Shown in pieces: positions 1 to 8,675 of a stretch of DNA of 64,000 nucleotides. How positions within the stretch are numbered: the first letter of the stretch is position 1; every line of letters begins with the position of its first letter. The translations under genes and the position numbers were made by a program. Origin of the DNA: Streptomyces sp. NBC_00247 (GTDB lineage Bacteria; Actinomycetota; Actinomycetes; Streptomycetales; Streptomycetaceae); contig NZ_CP108093.1 of the NCBI RefSeq assembly GCF_036188265.1, positions 2,108,001-2,172,000 of the forward strand, given 5' to 3'. The notes beneath the pieces are model-generated. The model ran no database searches and was not told where the DNA came from. It saw only the letters and a list, made by a program, of their open reading frames with translations.

Positions 1-357
1 CAGCGGTGTGCCCTCGTCGCGGTAGCGCGCCAGTGCGCGCAGTTCGTGCCCGGGCAGGAGCGTGCCGTCCGACCGCACGACGCGCCACCAGGGCACCGCC
101 GATCCGTAGAGCGCCATCGCCCGGCCGACCTGGCGCGGTCCGCCGTCGCCCAGCCACTCGGCGACGTCGCCGTAGGTCATGACGTGACCGGGCGGGACCA
201 GGTCGGCGACGTCGAGGACCCGCTCGGCGTACTCCGGAAGCTCGGCGTGGGCCTGCGCGGCCGGCGCACCGGCGGTGTCGTCCTCCGCCGGCGGGCGGCG
301 GAGGGTGCCGTCGTCCGCGCCGCCGCGGGGCGTCCGGTCCTGTCTCATCCGTCCCAT
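1..357 (-). CDS. MGMT-family alkyltransferase-like DNA-binding protein (3' end outside window)
   Basis: Minus-strand gene cut by the window edge after 119 codons. A roughly 38-residue low-complexity N-terminus is followed by the winged-helix domain of the O6-alkylguanine-DNA alkyltransferase family, with the turn GHVMTYGDVA and the stretch QVGRAM. Where a true alkyltransferase has the acceptor cysteine in PCHRV, this protein reads PWWRVV, so it cannot accept an alkyl group. Alkyltransferase-like proteins of this kind are known to bind damaged bases and hand them to other repair enzymes; that role here is inferred. ATG 357 or ATG 348 may be the start; no clear ribosome site separates them. The mycobacterial moeZ neighbourhood also contains an MGMT-like gene, which supports the call. 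Confidence 0.85.
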   Translation of the reverse strand, partial: MGRMRQDRTPRGGADDGTLRRPPAEDDTAGAPAAQAHAELPEYAERVLDVADLVPPGHVMTYGDVAEWLGDGGPRQVGRAMALYGSAVPWWRVVRSDGTLLPGHELRALARYRDEGTPL

Positions 358-552
358 CCTGCCGTACGCCACCGACAGCGGGGTGCCCGTCCGGAGATTT
401 CCGCCGGCCCCTGCGGGGAGCGCGCGCACCCCGCGGACCGCGAGCGCGCTCGCGGGCAAAGGAGCGAATCCTCCCCTTCGCGCGCGCGGGCAATGCACCC
501 TGATGGCTCCGCGTGTCCGTGCGCCGTGCCACCATCGTGCGGGCGGTGACCG

Positions 553-3450
553 GTGATACGAGAACACGAAGATCGACCAGATGCGACGAAGGAGCAGGGC
601 GTGCAGCCATCCAGGGCGGCGGACGCCTCCGATGCCGACTCGCAGCCAGGTGGTTCCGGCTCCACGCCGGAACCCACCGGTGACCCCACCGAGCCCACCC
701 GTACCGAAGAAGCCGGAGCAGCCGGGAACTCCGGAGAAGCCGAGAACCCCGGAGCAGCCGGAGCAGCCGGGAACAGCGATGACGCCACCGCCGGCCGCGA
801 CGGCACCCCGCGCCTGACCGGTTCGACCCGTGCGGGCACCGGCGACGGGCCCACCGGGCGTGTCTCCGGCGACGAACCGCTGCTCGCGGCCCGGGTGCAC
901 CGCCCGTCCGACCTGATGCGCCTGCTCGTCGGCGTGCTCGCCATCGCCGTCCTGCTGGCCGTCGCCGCGTTCGCGCAGGGCACCACGACGGGCCTGGAGG
1001 ACGACATCTCCCGGGGCACCGAGCAGGCGCCCGATCTCCTGATCAAGGTCGCCGGGCTGGTGTCGAGCATCGCGGTGCTGCTCGTCCCGGTCGCCTTCGC
1101 CATCGAACGTCTGATCAAACGCGACGGGCTGCGCATCGCGGACGGGGTGCTCGCCGCCGTGCTCGCGCACGGGGTGACGCTCGCCACCGATCTCTGGGTC
1201 TCCCGGTCCGCCCCCGGCTCGATCCAGGACGCGCTGACCCAGCAGCAGCCCGGTCACGCGCTGACCGACCCGGTGCACGGCTACCTCGCGCCCGTCATCG
1301 CCTACATGACGGCGGTGGGCATGGCCCGGCGTCCGCGCTGGCGGGTCGTGCTCTGGGTGGTGCTGCTGCTCGACGCGTTCGCCATGCTGGTCGGCGGGTA
1401 CACCACCCCGTTCTCGATCGTCCTCACCGTGCTGATCGGCTGGACCGTCGCGTACGGGACGCTGTACGGGGTCGGTTCCCCGAACGTCCGGCCCACCGGC
1501 CAGCATCTGATGGCCGGGCTGCGGCACGTCGGTTTCCGGCCGGTCGCCGCGCTGCGCGCCGACGAGGCTCCCGACAACCCGGACCAGAACGACCGGGGGC
1601 GCCGCTATCTGGTCACCCTGGAGGACGGCCCCCCGCTCGACGTGACGGTCGTGGACCGGGAACAGCAGGCCCAGGGGTTCTTCTACCGGGCCTGGCGGCG
1701 GCTCACCCTGCGCAGCATCACCCAGCGGCGTTCCATCCAGTCGCTGCGCCAGGCCCTGGAACAGGAGGCGCTGCTCGCGTACGCGGCCATCGCGGCGGGG
1801 GCGAACGCGCCGAAGCTGATCGCCACGTCCGAGCTGGGCCCGGACGCCGTGATGCTGGTGTACGAGCACATCGGGGGCCGGTCGCTGGACTCGCTGGAGG
1901 ACGAGGAGATCACCGACGACCTGGTACGCGGCGCCTGGGAGCAGGTGCGGTCGCTCCAGTCGCGGCGGATCGCCCACCGCAGGCTCGCGGGGGACGCGAT
2001 CCTGGTGGACGCCTCGGGCGAGGTGTACGTCACCGATCTGCGCGGCGGCGAGATCGCGGCCGGGGACCTGATCCTGCGGATGGACGTCGCCCAGTTGCTG
2101 ACCACGCTCGGTCTGCGGGTGGGGGCGGAGCGGTCGGTGGCCGGGGCGCTCGCCGTCCTGGGCCCGGACGCGGTGGCCGGGTGTCTGCCGCTGCTCCAGC
2201 CGATCGCACTGACCCGCTCCACCCGGGCGACCCTGCGCAGACTCGCCCGCGAGCGGGGGCAGCGGGAGCGTGACGCGGCGCTGGAGGCATCGGACGCGGC
2301 GCGCCGGGACCGGGCGGAGTCCGCGTCCTCCACGGTGGCCTCGCCCGCCGACCGGAAGACGGAGCGCAAGTCGCAGCGTACGGAGAAGCAGGCCGAGAAG
2401 CGGGCCCTGGACGAGGCACGGGAGGAGGCCCGCGAGGAGGACCTGCTCACCCAGATCCGTCGTGAGGTCCTGCTGATCCGCCCGCAGGCCCCGGTCGAAC
2501 CGGTCCGGCTGGAGCGCATCAAGCCGCGCACCCTGCTGAGCTTCATCGCCGGGTCCATCGCCGCGTACTTCGTGATCTCGCAGATCACCCAGGCCGACTT
2601 CGGCACGGTCGTGGAGGAGGCCGAGTGGGGCTGGGTGGCGGCGGCGCTGGGCTTCTCGGCGCTGAGTTACGTGGCCGCGGCGATGAGCCTGCTGGGCTTC
2701 GTACCCGAGCGGGTGCCGTTCCGGCGCACGGTGCTGGCGCAGGTGGCCGGGTCGTTCGTGAAGATCGTGGCTCCGGCGGCGGTCGGCGGAGTGGCGCTGA
2801 ACACCCGTTTCCTCCAGCGCCAGGGGGTGCGGCCGGGTCTCGCCGTCGCGAGCGTGGGGGCCTCGCAGCTGTTCGGGCTGGGCTGTCACATCCTGCTGCT
2901 GGCCCTGTTCGGCTATCTGACGGGTACGGAGAAGACGCCGGACTCGCTGACCCCGTCCCGTACGGTCATCGCCGGGCTGCTCACGGTCGCGGTGCTGGTG
3001 CTGGTGGTGACGGCGATCCCGTTCCTGCGGAAGTTCGTGGTGACGCGGGTGCGGTCGCTGTTCGCCGGGGTCGTGCCGCGCATGCTGGACGTGGTGCAGC
3101 GACCGCAGAAGCTGGCCACCGGTATCGGCGGCATGCTGCTGCTGACGGTGTTGTTCGTGCTCTGTCTGGACGCGTCGATCCGGGCGTTCAGCGGGCCGGA
3201 CGTGCCGCAGCTGTCGTACGCGAGCGTCGCGGTGGTCTTCCTCGCGGGCAACGCCCTGGGGTCGGCGGCGCCCACCCCGGGCGGTATGGGCGCGGTGGAG
3301 GGTGCGCTGACGATCGGCCTCATCGCGGTCGGGCTGCCCAGTGAGGTCGCCGCTCCGGCGGTGCTGCTGTTCCGCGTGATGACCCTGTGGCTGCCGGTGC
3401 TGCCCGGCTGGATCTGCTTCACCCAGCTGACCCGCAAGGGCCAGTTGTAG
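553..3450 (+). CDS. Membrane pseudokinase / YbhN-type flippase-like fusion protein
   Basis: 965-residue integral membrane protein with a GTG start. Residues 1-120 are a disordered Pro/Glu/Gly-rich tail. About six membrane helices follow (residues 121-310), then a kinase-like fold (about 320-570), a charged coiled coil (575-640) and a second membrane block (655-963) of the lysylphosphatidylglycerol synthase / YbhN family. In the kinase part the catalytic loop reads HRRLAGDAIL near residue 475 and the usual DFG is replaced by DLR, so phosphotransfer is doubtful and a regulatory pseudokinase is more likely. YbhN-family domains are linked to lipid or lipid-linked sugar translocation; the substrate here is unknown. 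It is transcribed away from the MGMT-like gene and appears monocistronic. Confidence 0.8.
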   Translation: MIREHEDRPDATKEQGVQPSRAADASDADSQPGGSGSTPEPTGDPTEPTRTEEAGAAGNSGEAENPGAAGAAGNSDDATAGRDGTPRLTGSTRAGTGDGPTGRVSGDEPLLAARVHRPSDLMRLLVGVLAIAVLLAVAAFAQGTTTGLEDDISRGTEQAPDLLIKVAGLVSSIAVLLVPVAFAIERLIKRDGLRIADGVLAAVLAHGVTLATDLWVSRSAPGSIQDALTQQQPGHALTDPVHGYLAPVIAYMTAVGMARRPRWRVVLWVVLLLDAFAMLVGGYTTPFSIVLTVLIGWTVAYGTLYGVGSPNVRPTGQHLMAGLRHVGFRPVAALRADEAPDNPDQNDRGRRYLVTLEDGPPLDVTVVDREQQAQGFFYRAWRRLTLRSITQRRSIQSLRQALEQEALLAYAAIAAGANAPKLIATSELGPDAVMLVYEHIGGRSLDSLEDEEITDDLVRGAWEQVRSLQSRRIAHRRLAGDAILVDASGEVYVTDLRGGEIAAGDLILRMDVAQLLTTLGLRVGAERSVAGALAVLGPDAVAGCLPLLQPIALTRSTRATLRRLARERGQRERDAALEASDAARRDRAESASSTVASPADRKTERKSQRTEKQAEKRALDEAREEAREEDLLTQIRREVLLIRPQAPVEPVRLERIKPRTLLSFIAGSIAAYFVISQITQADFGTVVEEAEWGWVAAALGFSALSYVAAAMSLLGFVPERVPFRRTVLAQVAGSFVKIVAPAAVGGVALNTRFLQRQGVRPGLAVASVGASQLFGLGCHILLLALFGYLTGTEKTPDSLTPSRTVIAGLLTVAVLVLVVTAIPFLRKFVVTRVRSLFAGVVPRMLDVVQRPQKLATGIGGMLLLTVLFVLCLDASIRAFSGPDVPQLSYASVAVVFLAGNALGSAAPTPGGMGAVEGALTIGLIAVGLPSEVAAPAVLLFRVMTLWLPVLPGWICFTQLTRKGQL

Positions 3451-3541
3451 CGGTACGCGTACGGTCCCGGCCCGCGCGCAAAGCACGGGCCGGTGGCGGC
3501 TGTACGCGTACGGTTCCGCGCATGGCGATCGACAGGGGTAG

Positions 3542-3748
3542 GCGTTCTTCGAGGCGGTGCGGGAGACGCTTCCCTTGGACCCGCCGCTCGGAACCTTCCG
3601 CGAGGTGTGGGAGGCCCTCTCGGATTCGGTCCGGGGCGGACTTCCTGCGTTGCAAACCCCCCGCGTGGTCATCGTCCGGCCCGACGCCCGGCCCGTCGCG
3701 AAGGCGCGAGGCGATCTCCGGATCGCGCTGGCCGTCCTCCTCCATCAC
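3542..3748 (+). pseudogene. Barstar-like remnant
   Basis: A plus-strand stretch reads FFEAVRETLPLDPPL, then WEALSDSVRGGL and RVVIVRPDARPVA, which resembles the core of barstar-family (ribonuclease inhibitor) proteins of Streptomyces, including the W-x-A-L-S-D-S helix and the RVVIVxPDA strand. The frame is closed by TAG at 3539-3541 just upstream and has no proper N-terminus. After the LAVLLHH stretch the sequence no longer resembles a barstar C-terminus and runs on into the next gene. I read it as a decayed fragment. The family match is from memory of the motif pattern, not from a search. The 3451-3962 gap holds no other gene that I can support. Confidence 0.45.
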
Positions 3749-3962
3749 GGCCCAGCACCCTGCGGTCACATAAGCCCAGCTGTCGCCGCGCGGACCGGGG
3801 CCCACGACGAGACCCCTCAGGCCGGGCGAGCATGCGCGCCCGTCCCGAGGCGACCGCCGGCCGCCGCCGGGCTCCCGGCGGCGGACACGGCTCAACTACC
3901 GTGGCCGCACACATGTCGTGCCGGGGCCGCACCGTCCCGGCACCGGGGAGGACGACGACACC

Positions 3963-5555
3963 ATGCACATGCACCCACGCGCTCGCCGCGTCACGGCTCT
4001 GGCGGGGGCGGCGCTGCTCACCGCTGTCGCGCTGGCGGGCTGCGACGGCTCCGCGAAGCCGGCCGCCACGGGCGGAGCCGACAAGGCCGGCGAGTCCGCC
4101 GGGAGTCCGGCCACGTCCGCGAGCGCCGGCGCCGCGCCCACCGGGCTGCCGGCCTCGCTCACCTCGCAGAAGGCCGACTGGAGGAAGTGCGGGGCCCCGG
4201 AGGGCGGCGGCAGCACCCCGGACAGTCACTGGCGGTGCGCCACCGTGCAGGTGCCGCTGGACTACCGGAAGCCGGACGGGGAGACCATCGGCATCGCCCT
4301 GATCAAGCGTCAGGCGACCGACCGGGGCAGCCGGATCGGGTCGCTGCTCTTCAACTTCGGCGGCCCGGGCGGCTCAGGGGTGAGCATCCTGCCCCAGGCG
4401 GCGACCGAGTACTCCACCCTCAACACCCGTTACGACCTGGTGGGTTTCGACCCGCGCGGGGTCGCGGGCAGTGAAGGGGTGAGCTGCCGGAGCGACGGCG
4501 AGACCGAGGCGGCCCTGAAACGCGTCGACATGACGCCTGACACCCCGGCGGAGGAGGCGGCCTTCCTGAAGGACGGCGCGGACATGGGCGCCGGCTGCGA
4601 GAAGGGCTCCGGCAAGGTCCTGCCGTTCCTGACGACCACCAACACCGCCCGCGACATGGACCTGATCCGCCAGGTGCTCGGCGACAGGAAGCTGTACTAC
4701 TTCGGCATGTCCTACGGCACGGAGCTCGGCGGCACGTACGCCCACCTCTTCCCGGGGAACGTCGGCCGGGTGGTGCTGGACGCGGTCGTGGACCCCACGG
4801 CGGACGCCGTCGGGCACGCCCGGAACCAGGCGACCGGCTTCCAGCGGGCACTGGAGAACTACCTCACGTCCCGGGGCGAAGACCCGGAGGCCGGAACCGC
4901 GCGCATCGCCCGGCTGCTCGCGAAGCTGGACAAGAGCCCTCTGCCGACCGACTCCGGACGCGTGCTCAGCGAGTCCCTCGCCATCACCGGCATCGTGACT
5001 CCCCTCTACTCGGAGAGCAACTGGCCGGCGCTGACGCAGGCGCTCGACGAGGCGGAGAACAACGGCACCGGCACCACGCTGCTCGCTCTGGCCGATTCGT
5101 ACAACGGCCGGGACGAGAACGGGCACTACGACCCCCAGGCGCAGTCCCAGCGGGCCATCTCCTGCGCGGACAGCTCCCGGCGGCCGACCGGCGACGAGGC
5201 GGCGGCGCTGCTGCCGGAGTTCCGGAAGCTCTCGCCGGTGTTCGGCCCGTTCCTCGCCTGGGACACCGCCGGCTGGTGCGCGAACTGGCCGGTGGGCGGG
5301 GAGCACGACACCCCGGAGGCGAGCGCCCCCGGCGCGGCGCCGATCCTCGTGATCGGGACGACCGGCGATCCGGCGACCCCGTACGAAGGTGCCCGGCGGA
5401 TGGCGACGGAGCTCGGCAAGGGGGTCGGCGTCCTGCTCACCAACAAGGGCGAGGGGCACGGCTCCTACGGCAACGGCACCTGCGTGACCACGAAGACGGA
5501 CTCCTACTTCCTGGACGGGAAGGTCCCGGCGGACGGCTCGACCTGCTCGTCCTGA
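3963..5555 (+). CDS. Secreted tripeptidyl-aminopeptidase-like alpha/beta hydrolase lipoprotein
   Basis: 530-residue exported serine hydrolase of the Tap/SlpD/SlpE family, which trims tripeptides from N-termini of exported proteins. ATG 3963 follows a GGGAGGA ribosome site; an in-frame start at 3918 is less likely because it adds residues before the signal peptide. The signal peptide ends in a lipobox (VALAGC, cysteine near residue 27), so the mature protein should be lipid-anchored outside the cell. The nucleophile elbow is GMSYG with Ser near residue 250, and a C-terminal GEGHG supplies His near residue 499. A strong hairpin shared with convergent moeZ follows the stop. Substrate is inferred from family membership only. 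Confidence 0.87.
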   Translation: MHMHPRARRVTALAGAALLTAVALAGCDGSAKPAATGGADKAGESAGSPATSASAGAAPTGLPASLTSQKADWRKCGAPEGGGSTPDSHWRCATVQVPLDYRKPDGETIGIALIKRQATDRGSRIGSLLFNFGGPGGSGVSILPQAATEYSTLNTRYDLVGFDPRGVAGSEGVSCRSDGETEAALKRVDMTPDTPAEEAAFLKDGADMGAGCEKGSGKVLPFLTTTNTARDMDLIRQVLGDRKLYYFGMSYGTELGGTYAHLFPGNVGRVVLDAVVDPTADAVGHARNQATGFQRALENYLTSRGEDPEAGTARIARLLAKLDKSPLPTDSGRVLSESLAITGIVTPLYSESNWPALTQALDEAENNGTGTTLLALADSYNGRDENGHYDPQAQSQRAISCADSSRRPTGDEAAALLPEFRKLSPVFGPFLAWDTAGWCANWPVGGEHDTPEASAPGAAPILVIGTTGDPATPYEGARRMATELGKGVGVLLTNKGEGHGSYGNGTCVTTKTDSYFLDGKVPADGSTCSS

Positions 5556-5573
5556 CGCAGTACGCCACGGGCA

Positions 5574-5617
5574 CGCGAAAGTCCCGTCCGCCCGGCCGGG
5601 CAGACGGGACTTTCGCG
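5574..5617. terminator. Bidirectional terminator hairpin between hydrolase and moeZ
   Basis: Perfect 15-bp inverted repeat (CGCGAAAGTCCCGTC, 5574-5588, with its complement at 5603-5617) whose loop is itself a GC palindrome. It lies between two convergent stop codons. The moeZ-side arm up to the stop codon (5595-5627) matches 26 of 33 positions of the end of the repeat at 22330-22362, so it may derive from a mobile element end. Confidence 0.85.
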
Positions 5618-5624
5618 ACACGCT

Positions 5625-6803
5625 TTAGTAGACCGGCTTCGACGGCTCGATCTGGTTGACCCAGCCGATGACGCCGCCGCCCACGTGCACCGCGTCGGCG
5701 AAGCCCGCCGACTTGAGGACCGCGAGGACCTCGGCACTGCGGACACCGGTCTTGCAGTGCAGGACGATCCGCTTGTCCTGGGGCAGGCCCTGGAGGGCGT
5801 TGCCCATCAGGAACTCGTTCTTCGGGATCAGCTTGGCGCCCGGAATCGAGACGATCTCGTACTCGCCCGGCTCGCGGACGTCGATGATCTCGATCTTCTC
5901 GTCGGCGTCGATCCACTCCTTGAGCTGCTTGGGAGTGATCGTGGAACCGAGCGCCGCCTCCTGCGCCTCCTCGGACACGACGCCGCAGAAGGCCTCGTAG
6001 TCGATGAGCTCGGTGACGGTCGGGTTCTCGCCGCAGACCGCGCAGTCGGGGTCCTTGCGGACCTTGACCTGGCGGTACTGCATCTCCAGCGCGTCGTAGA
6101 TCATCAGCCGGCCGACGAGCGGGTCGCCGACACCGGCGAGCAGCTTGATGGCCTCGGTGACCTGGATGGAGCCGATGGACGCGCAGAGCACGCCCAGCAC
6201 CCCGCCCTCGGCGCAGGAGGGAACCATGCCCGGCGGGGGCGGCTCCGGGTAGAGGCAGCGGTAGCAGGGACCGTGCTCGGACCAGAAGACGGACGCCTGT
6301 CCGTCGAACCGGTAGATGGAGCCCCAGACGTACGGCTTGTTCAGCAGTACGGCCGCGTCGTTGACGAGATAGCGGGTGGCGAAGTTGTCCGTGCCGTCCA
6401 CGATCAGGTCGTACTGGGCGAAGATCTCCAGCACGTTCTCGGCTTCGAGCCGCTCCTCGTGCAGGACCACGTGCACGTACGGGTTGATGCCCAGCACGGA
6501 GTCCTTGGCCGACTCGGCCTTGGAGCGGCCGATGTCGGCCTGGCTGTGGATGATCTGGCGCTGCAGGTTCGACTCGTCGACCTCGTCGAACTCCACGATG
6601 CCGAGCGTGCCGACACCGGCGGCGGCGAGGTACATCAGGGCGGGCGAACCGAGGCCGCCCGCGCCCACACAGAGCACCTTCGCGTTCTTCAGCCGCTTCT
6701 GTCCGTCCATCCCGACGTCCGGGATGATCAGGTGGCGGGAGTACCTGCGGACCTCATCGACGGTGAGCTCGGCAGCCGGCTCGACCAAGGGTGGCAGCGA
6801 CAC
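5625..6803 (-). CDS. moeZ: Adenylyltransferase/sulfurtransferase MoeZ
   Basis: 392-residue fusion of a ThiF/MoeB adenylation domain with a C-terminal rhodanese domain. It activates the C-terminus of ubiquitin-like sulfur carriers (MoaD, ThiS, CysO type) with ATP and passes on sulfur for molybdopterin, thiamin, cysteine or thio-modified products. The nucleotide loop is VGAGGLGSP near residues 46-54. Zinc-binding Cys pairs appear as CYRC and CAVC. The rhodanese active loop CKTGVRS begins at Cys350. GTG 6803 follows a GAGG ribosome site. Length matches the actinobacterial MoeZ family. Upstream is a dyad with two TACGTA half sites (6835-6853). It opens the block syntenic with Rv3206c-Rv3211. Confidence 0.95.
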   Translation of the reverse strand: MSLPPLVEPAAELTVDEVRRYSRHLIIPDVGMDGQKRLKNAKVLCVGAGGLGSPALMYLAAAGVGTLGIVEFDEVDESNLQRQIIHSQADIGRSKAESAKDSVLGINPYVHVVLHEERLEAENVLEIFAQYDLIVDGTDNFATRYLVNDAAVLLNKPYVWGSIYRFDGQASVFWSEHGPCYRCLYPEPPPPGMVPSCAEGGVLGVLCASIGSIQVTEAIKLLAGVGDPLVGRLMIYDALEMQYRQVKVRKDPDCAVCGENPTVTELIDYEAFCGVVSEEAQEAALGSTITPKQLKEWIDADEKIEIIDVREPGEYEIVSIPGAKLIPKNEFLMGNALQGLPQDKRIVLHCKTGVRSAEVLAVLKSAGFADAVHVGGGVIGWVNQIEPSKPVY

Positions 6804-6834
6804 AGGAACCTCAACAATGCAGGTGGTCGGTTTC

Positions 6835-6853
6835 TACGTACTTCACTTACGTA
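6835..6853 (-). promoter_or_regulatory. Candidate operator dyad upstream of moeZ
   Basis: TACGTA, seven bases, TACGTA: two self-palindromic half sites forming a 19-bp dyad 32-50 bp before the moeZ start. The spacing fits a dimeric regulator or a site over the promoter. No protein is assigned to it. Confidence 0.4.
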
Positions 6854-6888
6854 CGGTTGTTCTCCCGGTAACACTGCCACGCCCTCAC

Positions 6889-7668
6889 TCATTCCGAGAT
6901 ACCCGGTCCGATCCGCGAGACGATTTCGTCCCAGTAACCGGGCAGTGCCGCGAATGGATCGGTTTGCCGGTTGCGGCCGTCCCGGTCGGTGAAGAAGATC
7001 GTGCCGGCGCCCTGCCAGCGCGCGATGCGCATGGCCTCGTCCAGGTGGGTCCGGGGGACGCCGTGGACGAAGTGCGCGAACCGTTCGGGCGGGTACTCGG
7101 CGGTCCACTGGGCCACCTGCGACCAGCGGTAGTCGGGCCAGGAGCCCCGGAAGGTGACGAGCTGGTCGGCGGCCTCGGCGTAGCCGGGGTACGGATGGGT
7201 GCCGAGCCCCAGCACGATCCGTCCGCCGTCGCCGTCCGGCCCGCCCCGGACGGCTTCGCTCTGCGCGACGAGTTCGCGCAAGGTGGCGGTGAGCCGGCGG
7301 ACCGCCGGGAGGCCGGCCCGCTCGGTGGGACAGCGGCCGAGGTAGAAGCCGCCGACCCGGTACCAGTCCAGGAACCGCTGGGCGTCGACGACCAGATCAC
7401 CGAACGGCCGTGCCCCGTGCACCAGATCGAGGTGCCCGAGCAGCCGGCCGCCCGGGGCGGCGGCGCCGGGAGCGCACCCCTGCAGGGCACGCTCCCTGGC
7501 GCTGTGCAGCTTTCCGGCGGCTTCCAGGCAGTGCGGGTCGGGCCGGGTGCCCGGCCCGTCCGCGATGTTGAGGACCGCCCAGTGCAACGGCGTGCCGGGG
7601 CGGGTGAGTTCCGCCCACTCGGTGGGAGCGAGCAGCGGATGGGCGTATCCAGGCACACCGAAACCCAT
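6889..7668 (-). CDS. Spherulin-4 family (GH135-like) glycosidase-fold protein, likely active-site altered
   Basis: 259-residue protein of the spherulation-specific family 4, a TIM-barrel family related to the Sph3 glycoside hydrolases that act in galactosaminogalactan synthesis. Typical features are the start GFGVPGYAHPLLAP, the strand GHLDLVHG, and the C-terminal GAGTIFFTDRDG. The strand expected to end in an acidic pair reads VGGFYLGRCP; both glycines are GGC, one transition from the GAC (Asp) I would expect, so activity is doubtful. No signal peptide is visible. ATG 7668 starts 41 bp after the epimerase stop, making it the last gene of the four-gene polysaccharide operon. An upstream in-frame start overlapping the epimerase is possible. 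Confidence 0.82.
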   Translation of the reverse strand: MGFGVPGYAHPLLAPTEWAELTRPGTPLHWAVLNIADGPGTRPDPHCLEAAGKLHSARERALQGCAPGAAAPGGRLLGHLDLVHGARPFGDLVVDAQRFLDWYRVGGFYLGRCPTERAGLPAVRRLTATLRELVAQSEAVRGGPDGDGGRIVLGLGTHPYPGYAEAADQLVTFRGSWPDYRWSQVAQWTAEYPPERFAHFVHGVPRTHLDEAMRIARWQGAGTIFFTDRDGRNRQTDPFAALPGYWDEIVSRIGPGISE

Positions 7669-7709
7669 CTGCTCGTCCCCGCTCGTCCGGCGGGCCGTTC
7701 CCGTGCCGG

Positions 7710-8675
7710 TCAGATGCGGCACGCCGCCTCCATCCAGATATCGGCCAGGGACTCCTCCAGGTTGATCCGGGGGCGCCAGCCCAGTCGGTCGCGGGCGGTG
7801 CGCACATCGGCCTGCTGCCAGGCACCGCAGCCGTCCGGGTAGGGCGACGGAGTCGCCGCGAGATGTTCCATCACCGACTCCGCGGAGGTGCGCTGGGCGC
7901 CGATCGGGAGCCGGCCGGGCGGCACCTCCAACTCGTGCAGCACACCGGCGAACCCGGAGACCCGGGCGAGGACGGCCGCGGCGTCGCGCAGCCGGACGGC
8001 CCTGCCGGTACCGATGTTGACGACGCCCTGGGCGGCGGAGAGGGAGGCCGCGTGCACCGCCCGCGCCACGTCGCGTACGTCCACGAAGTCGCGCTGCACC
8101 CCGAGGCCGCTGAGCTTCAGCTCGCCGTCGCCGGACTGCATCGCGCGGCGCATCGCCTCGGCGAGCCGGCCGAGCGGGGAGCCGGCCGGGGTGCCGGGGC
8201 CGACCGGCGAGAAGACCCGCAGCACGACCGCGTCGAGCCCGGAGCCGAGGACGAGTTCGGTCGCGGCGAGTTTGCTGACGCCGTACGGGCCGCCGGGGCG
8301 CGGTACGGCGTCCTCGGCGGTGGAGGACCCGGGCTGCGAGGGCCCGTACTCCGAAGCGCAGCCGACCTGGACGAGCCGCGCCCCGCAGCCGCTGCGGCGC
8401 AGCGCCTCGCAGACGGTGGCGACCGCGACCGTGTTGTGCCGGGTCAGCTCGCGGGCCTGCCCCCGGGTGGCCCCGGCGCAGTTGACGACGACCCCGGGGT
8501 GGACGGCGTCCAGGAAGCGGGTGAGCGCCCCGGGGCTGCCGCCCGCGAGGTCGAACCGTACGTCGGCGTCGTCGCCCCGGCCGAGGGCCGTGAGGTGGAC
8601 GGCCGGGTCGGCCAGCAGGCGGTCCGCGACGAAGCGGCCGAGGAATCCGTTGGCGCCGAGCAGCAGAACCCTCAT
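7710..8675 (-). CDS. NAD(P)-dependent sugar epimerase/dehydratase
   Basis: 321-residue extended short-chain dehydrogenase. The Rossmann loop GANGFLG lies at residues 7-13 and the catalytic YxxxK appears as YGVSK near the middle. Family members epimerise or dehydrate nucleotide sugars; the substrate is not readable from the sequence, but its place between a PelF-like glycosyltransferase and a spherulin-4 protein suggests supply of a UDP-hexosamine or UDP-hexose, as Uge3 or PelX do in related systems. ATG 8675 has a GGGAG ribosome site. About 270 bp of GC-rich sequence without a gene separates it from the upstream membrane protein, so it may have its own promoter inside the operon. Confidence 0.88.
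   Translation of the reverse strand: MRVLLLGANGFLGRFVADRLLADPAVHLTALGRGDDADVRFDLAGGSPGALTRFLDAVHPGVVVNCAGATRGQARELTRHNTVAVATVCEALRRSGCGARLVQVGCASEYGPSQPGSSTAEDAVPRPGGPYGVSKLAATELVLGSGLDAVVLRVFSPVGPGTPAGSPLGRLAEAMRRAMQSGDGELKLSGLGVQRDFVDVRDVARAVHAASLSAAQGVVNIGTGRAVRLRDAAAVLARVSGFAGVLHELEVPPGRLPIGAQRTSAESVMEHLAATPSPYPDGCGAWQQADVRTARDRLGWRPRINLEESLADIWMEAACRI

Noticed and set aside
3760..3895. Minus-strand stretch RGDSWAYVTAGCWAVMEEDG
   Set aside because: Resembles a SUFU-type protein for 20 residues only, with no start or continuation; kept only as part of the barstar-remnant finding.
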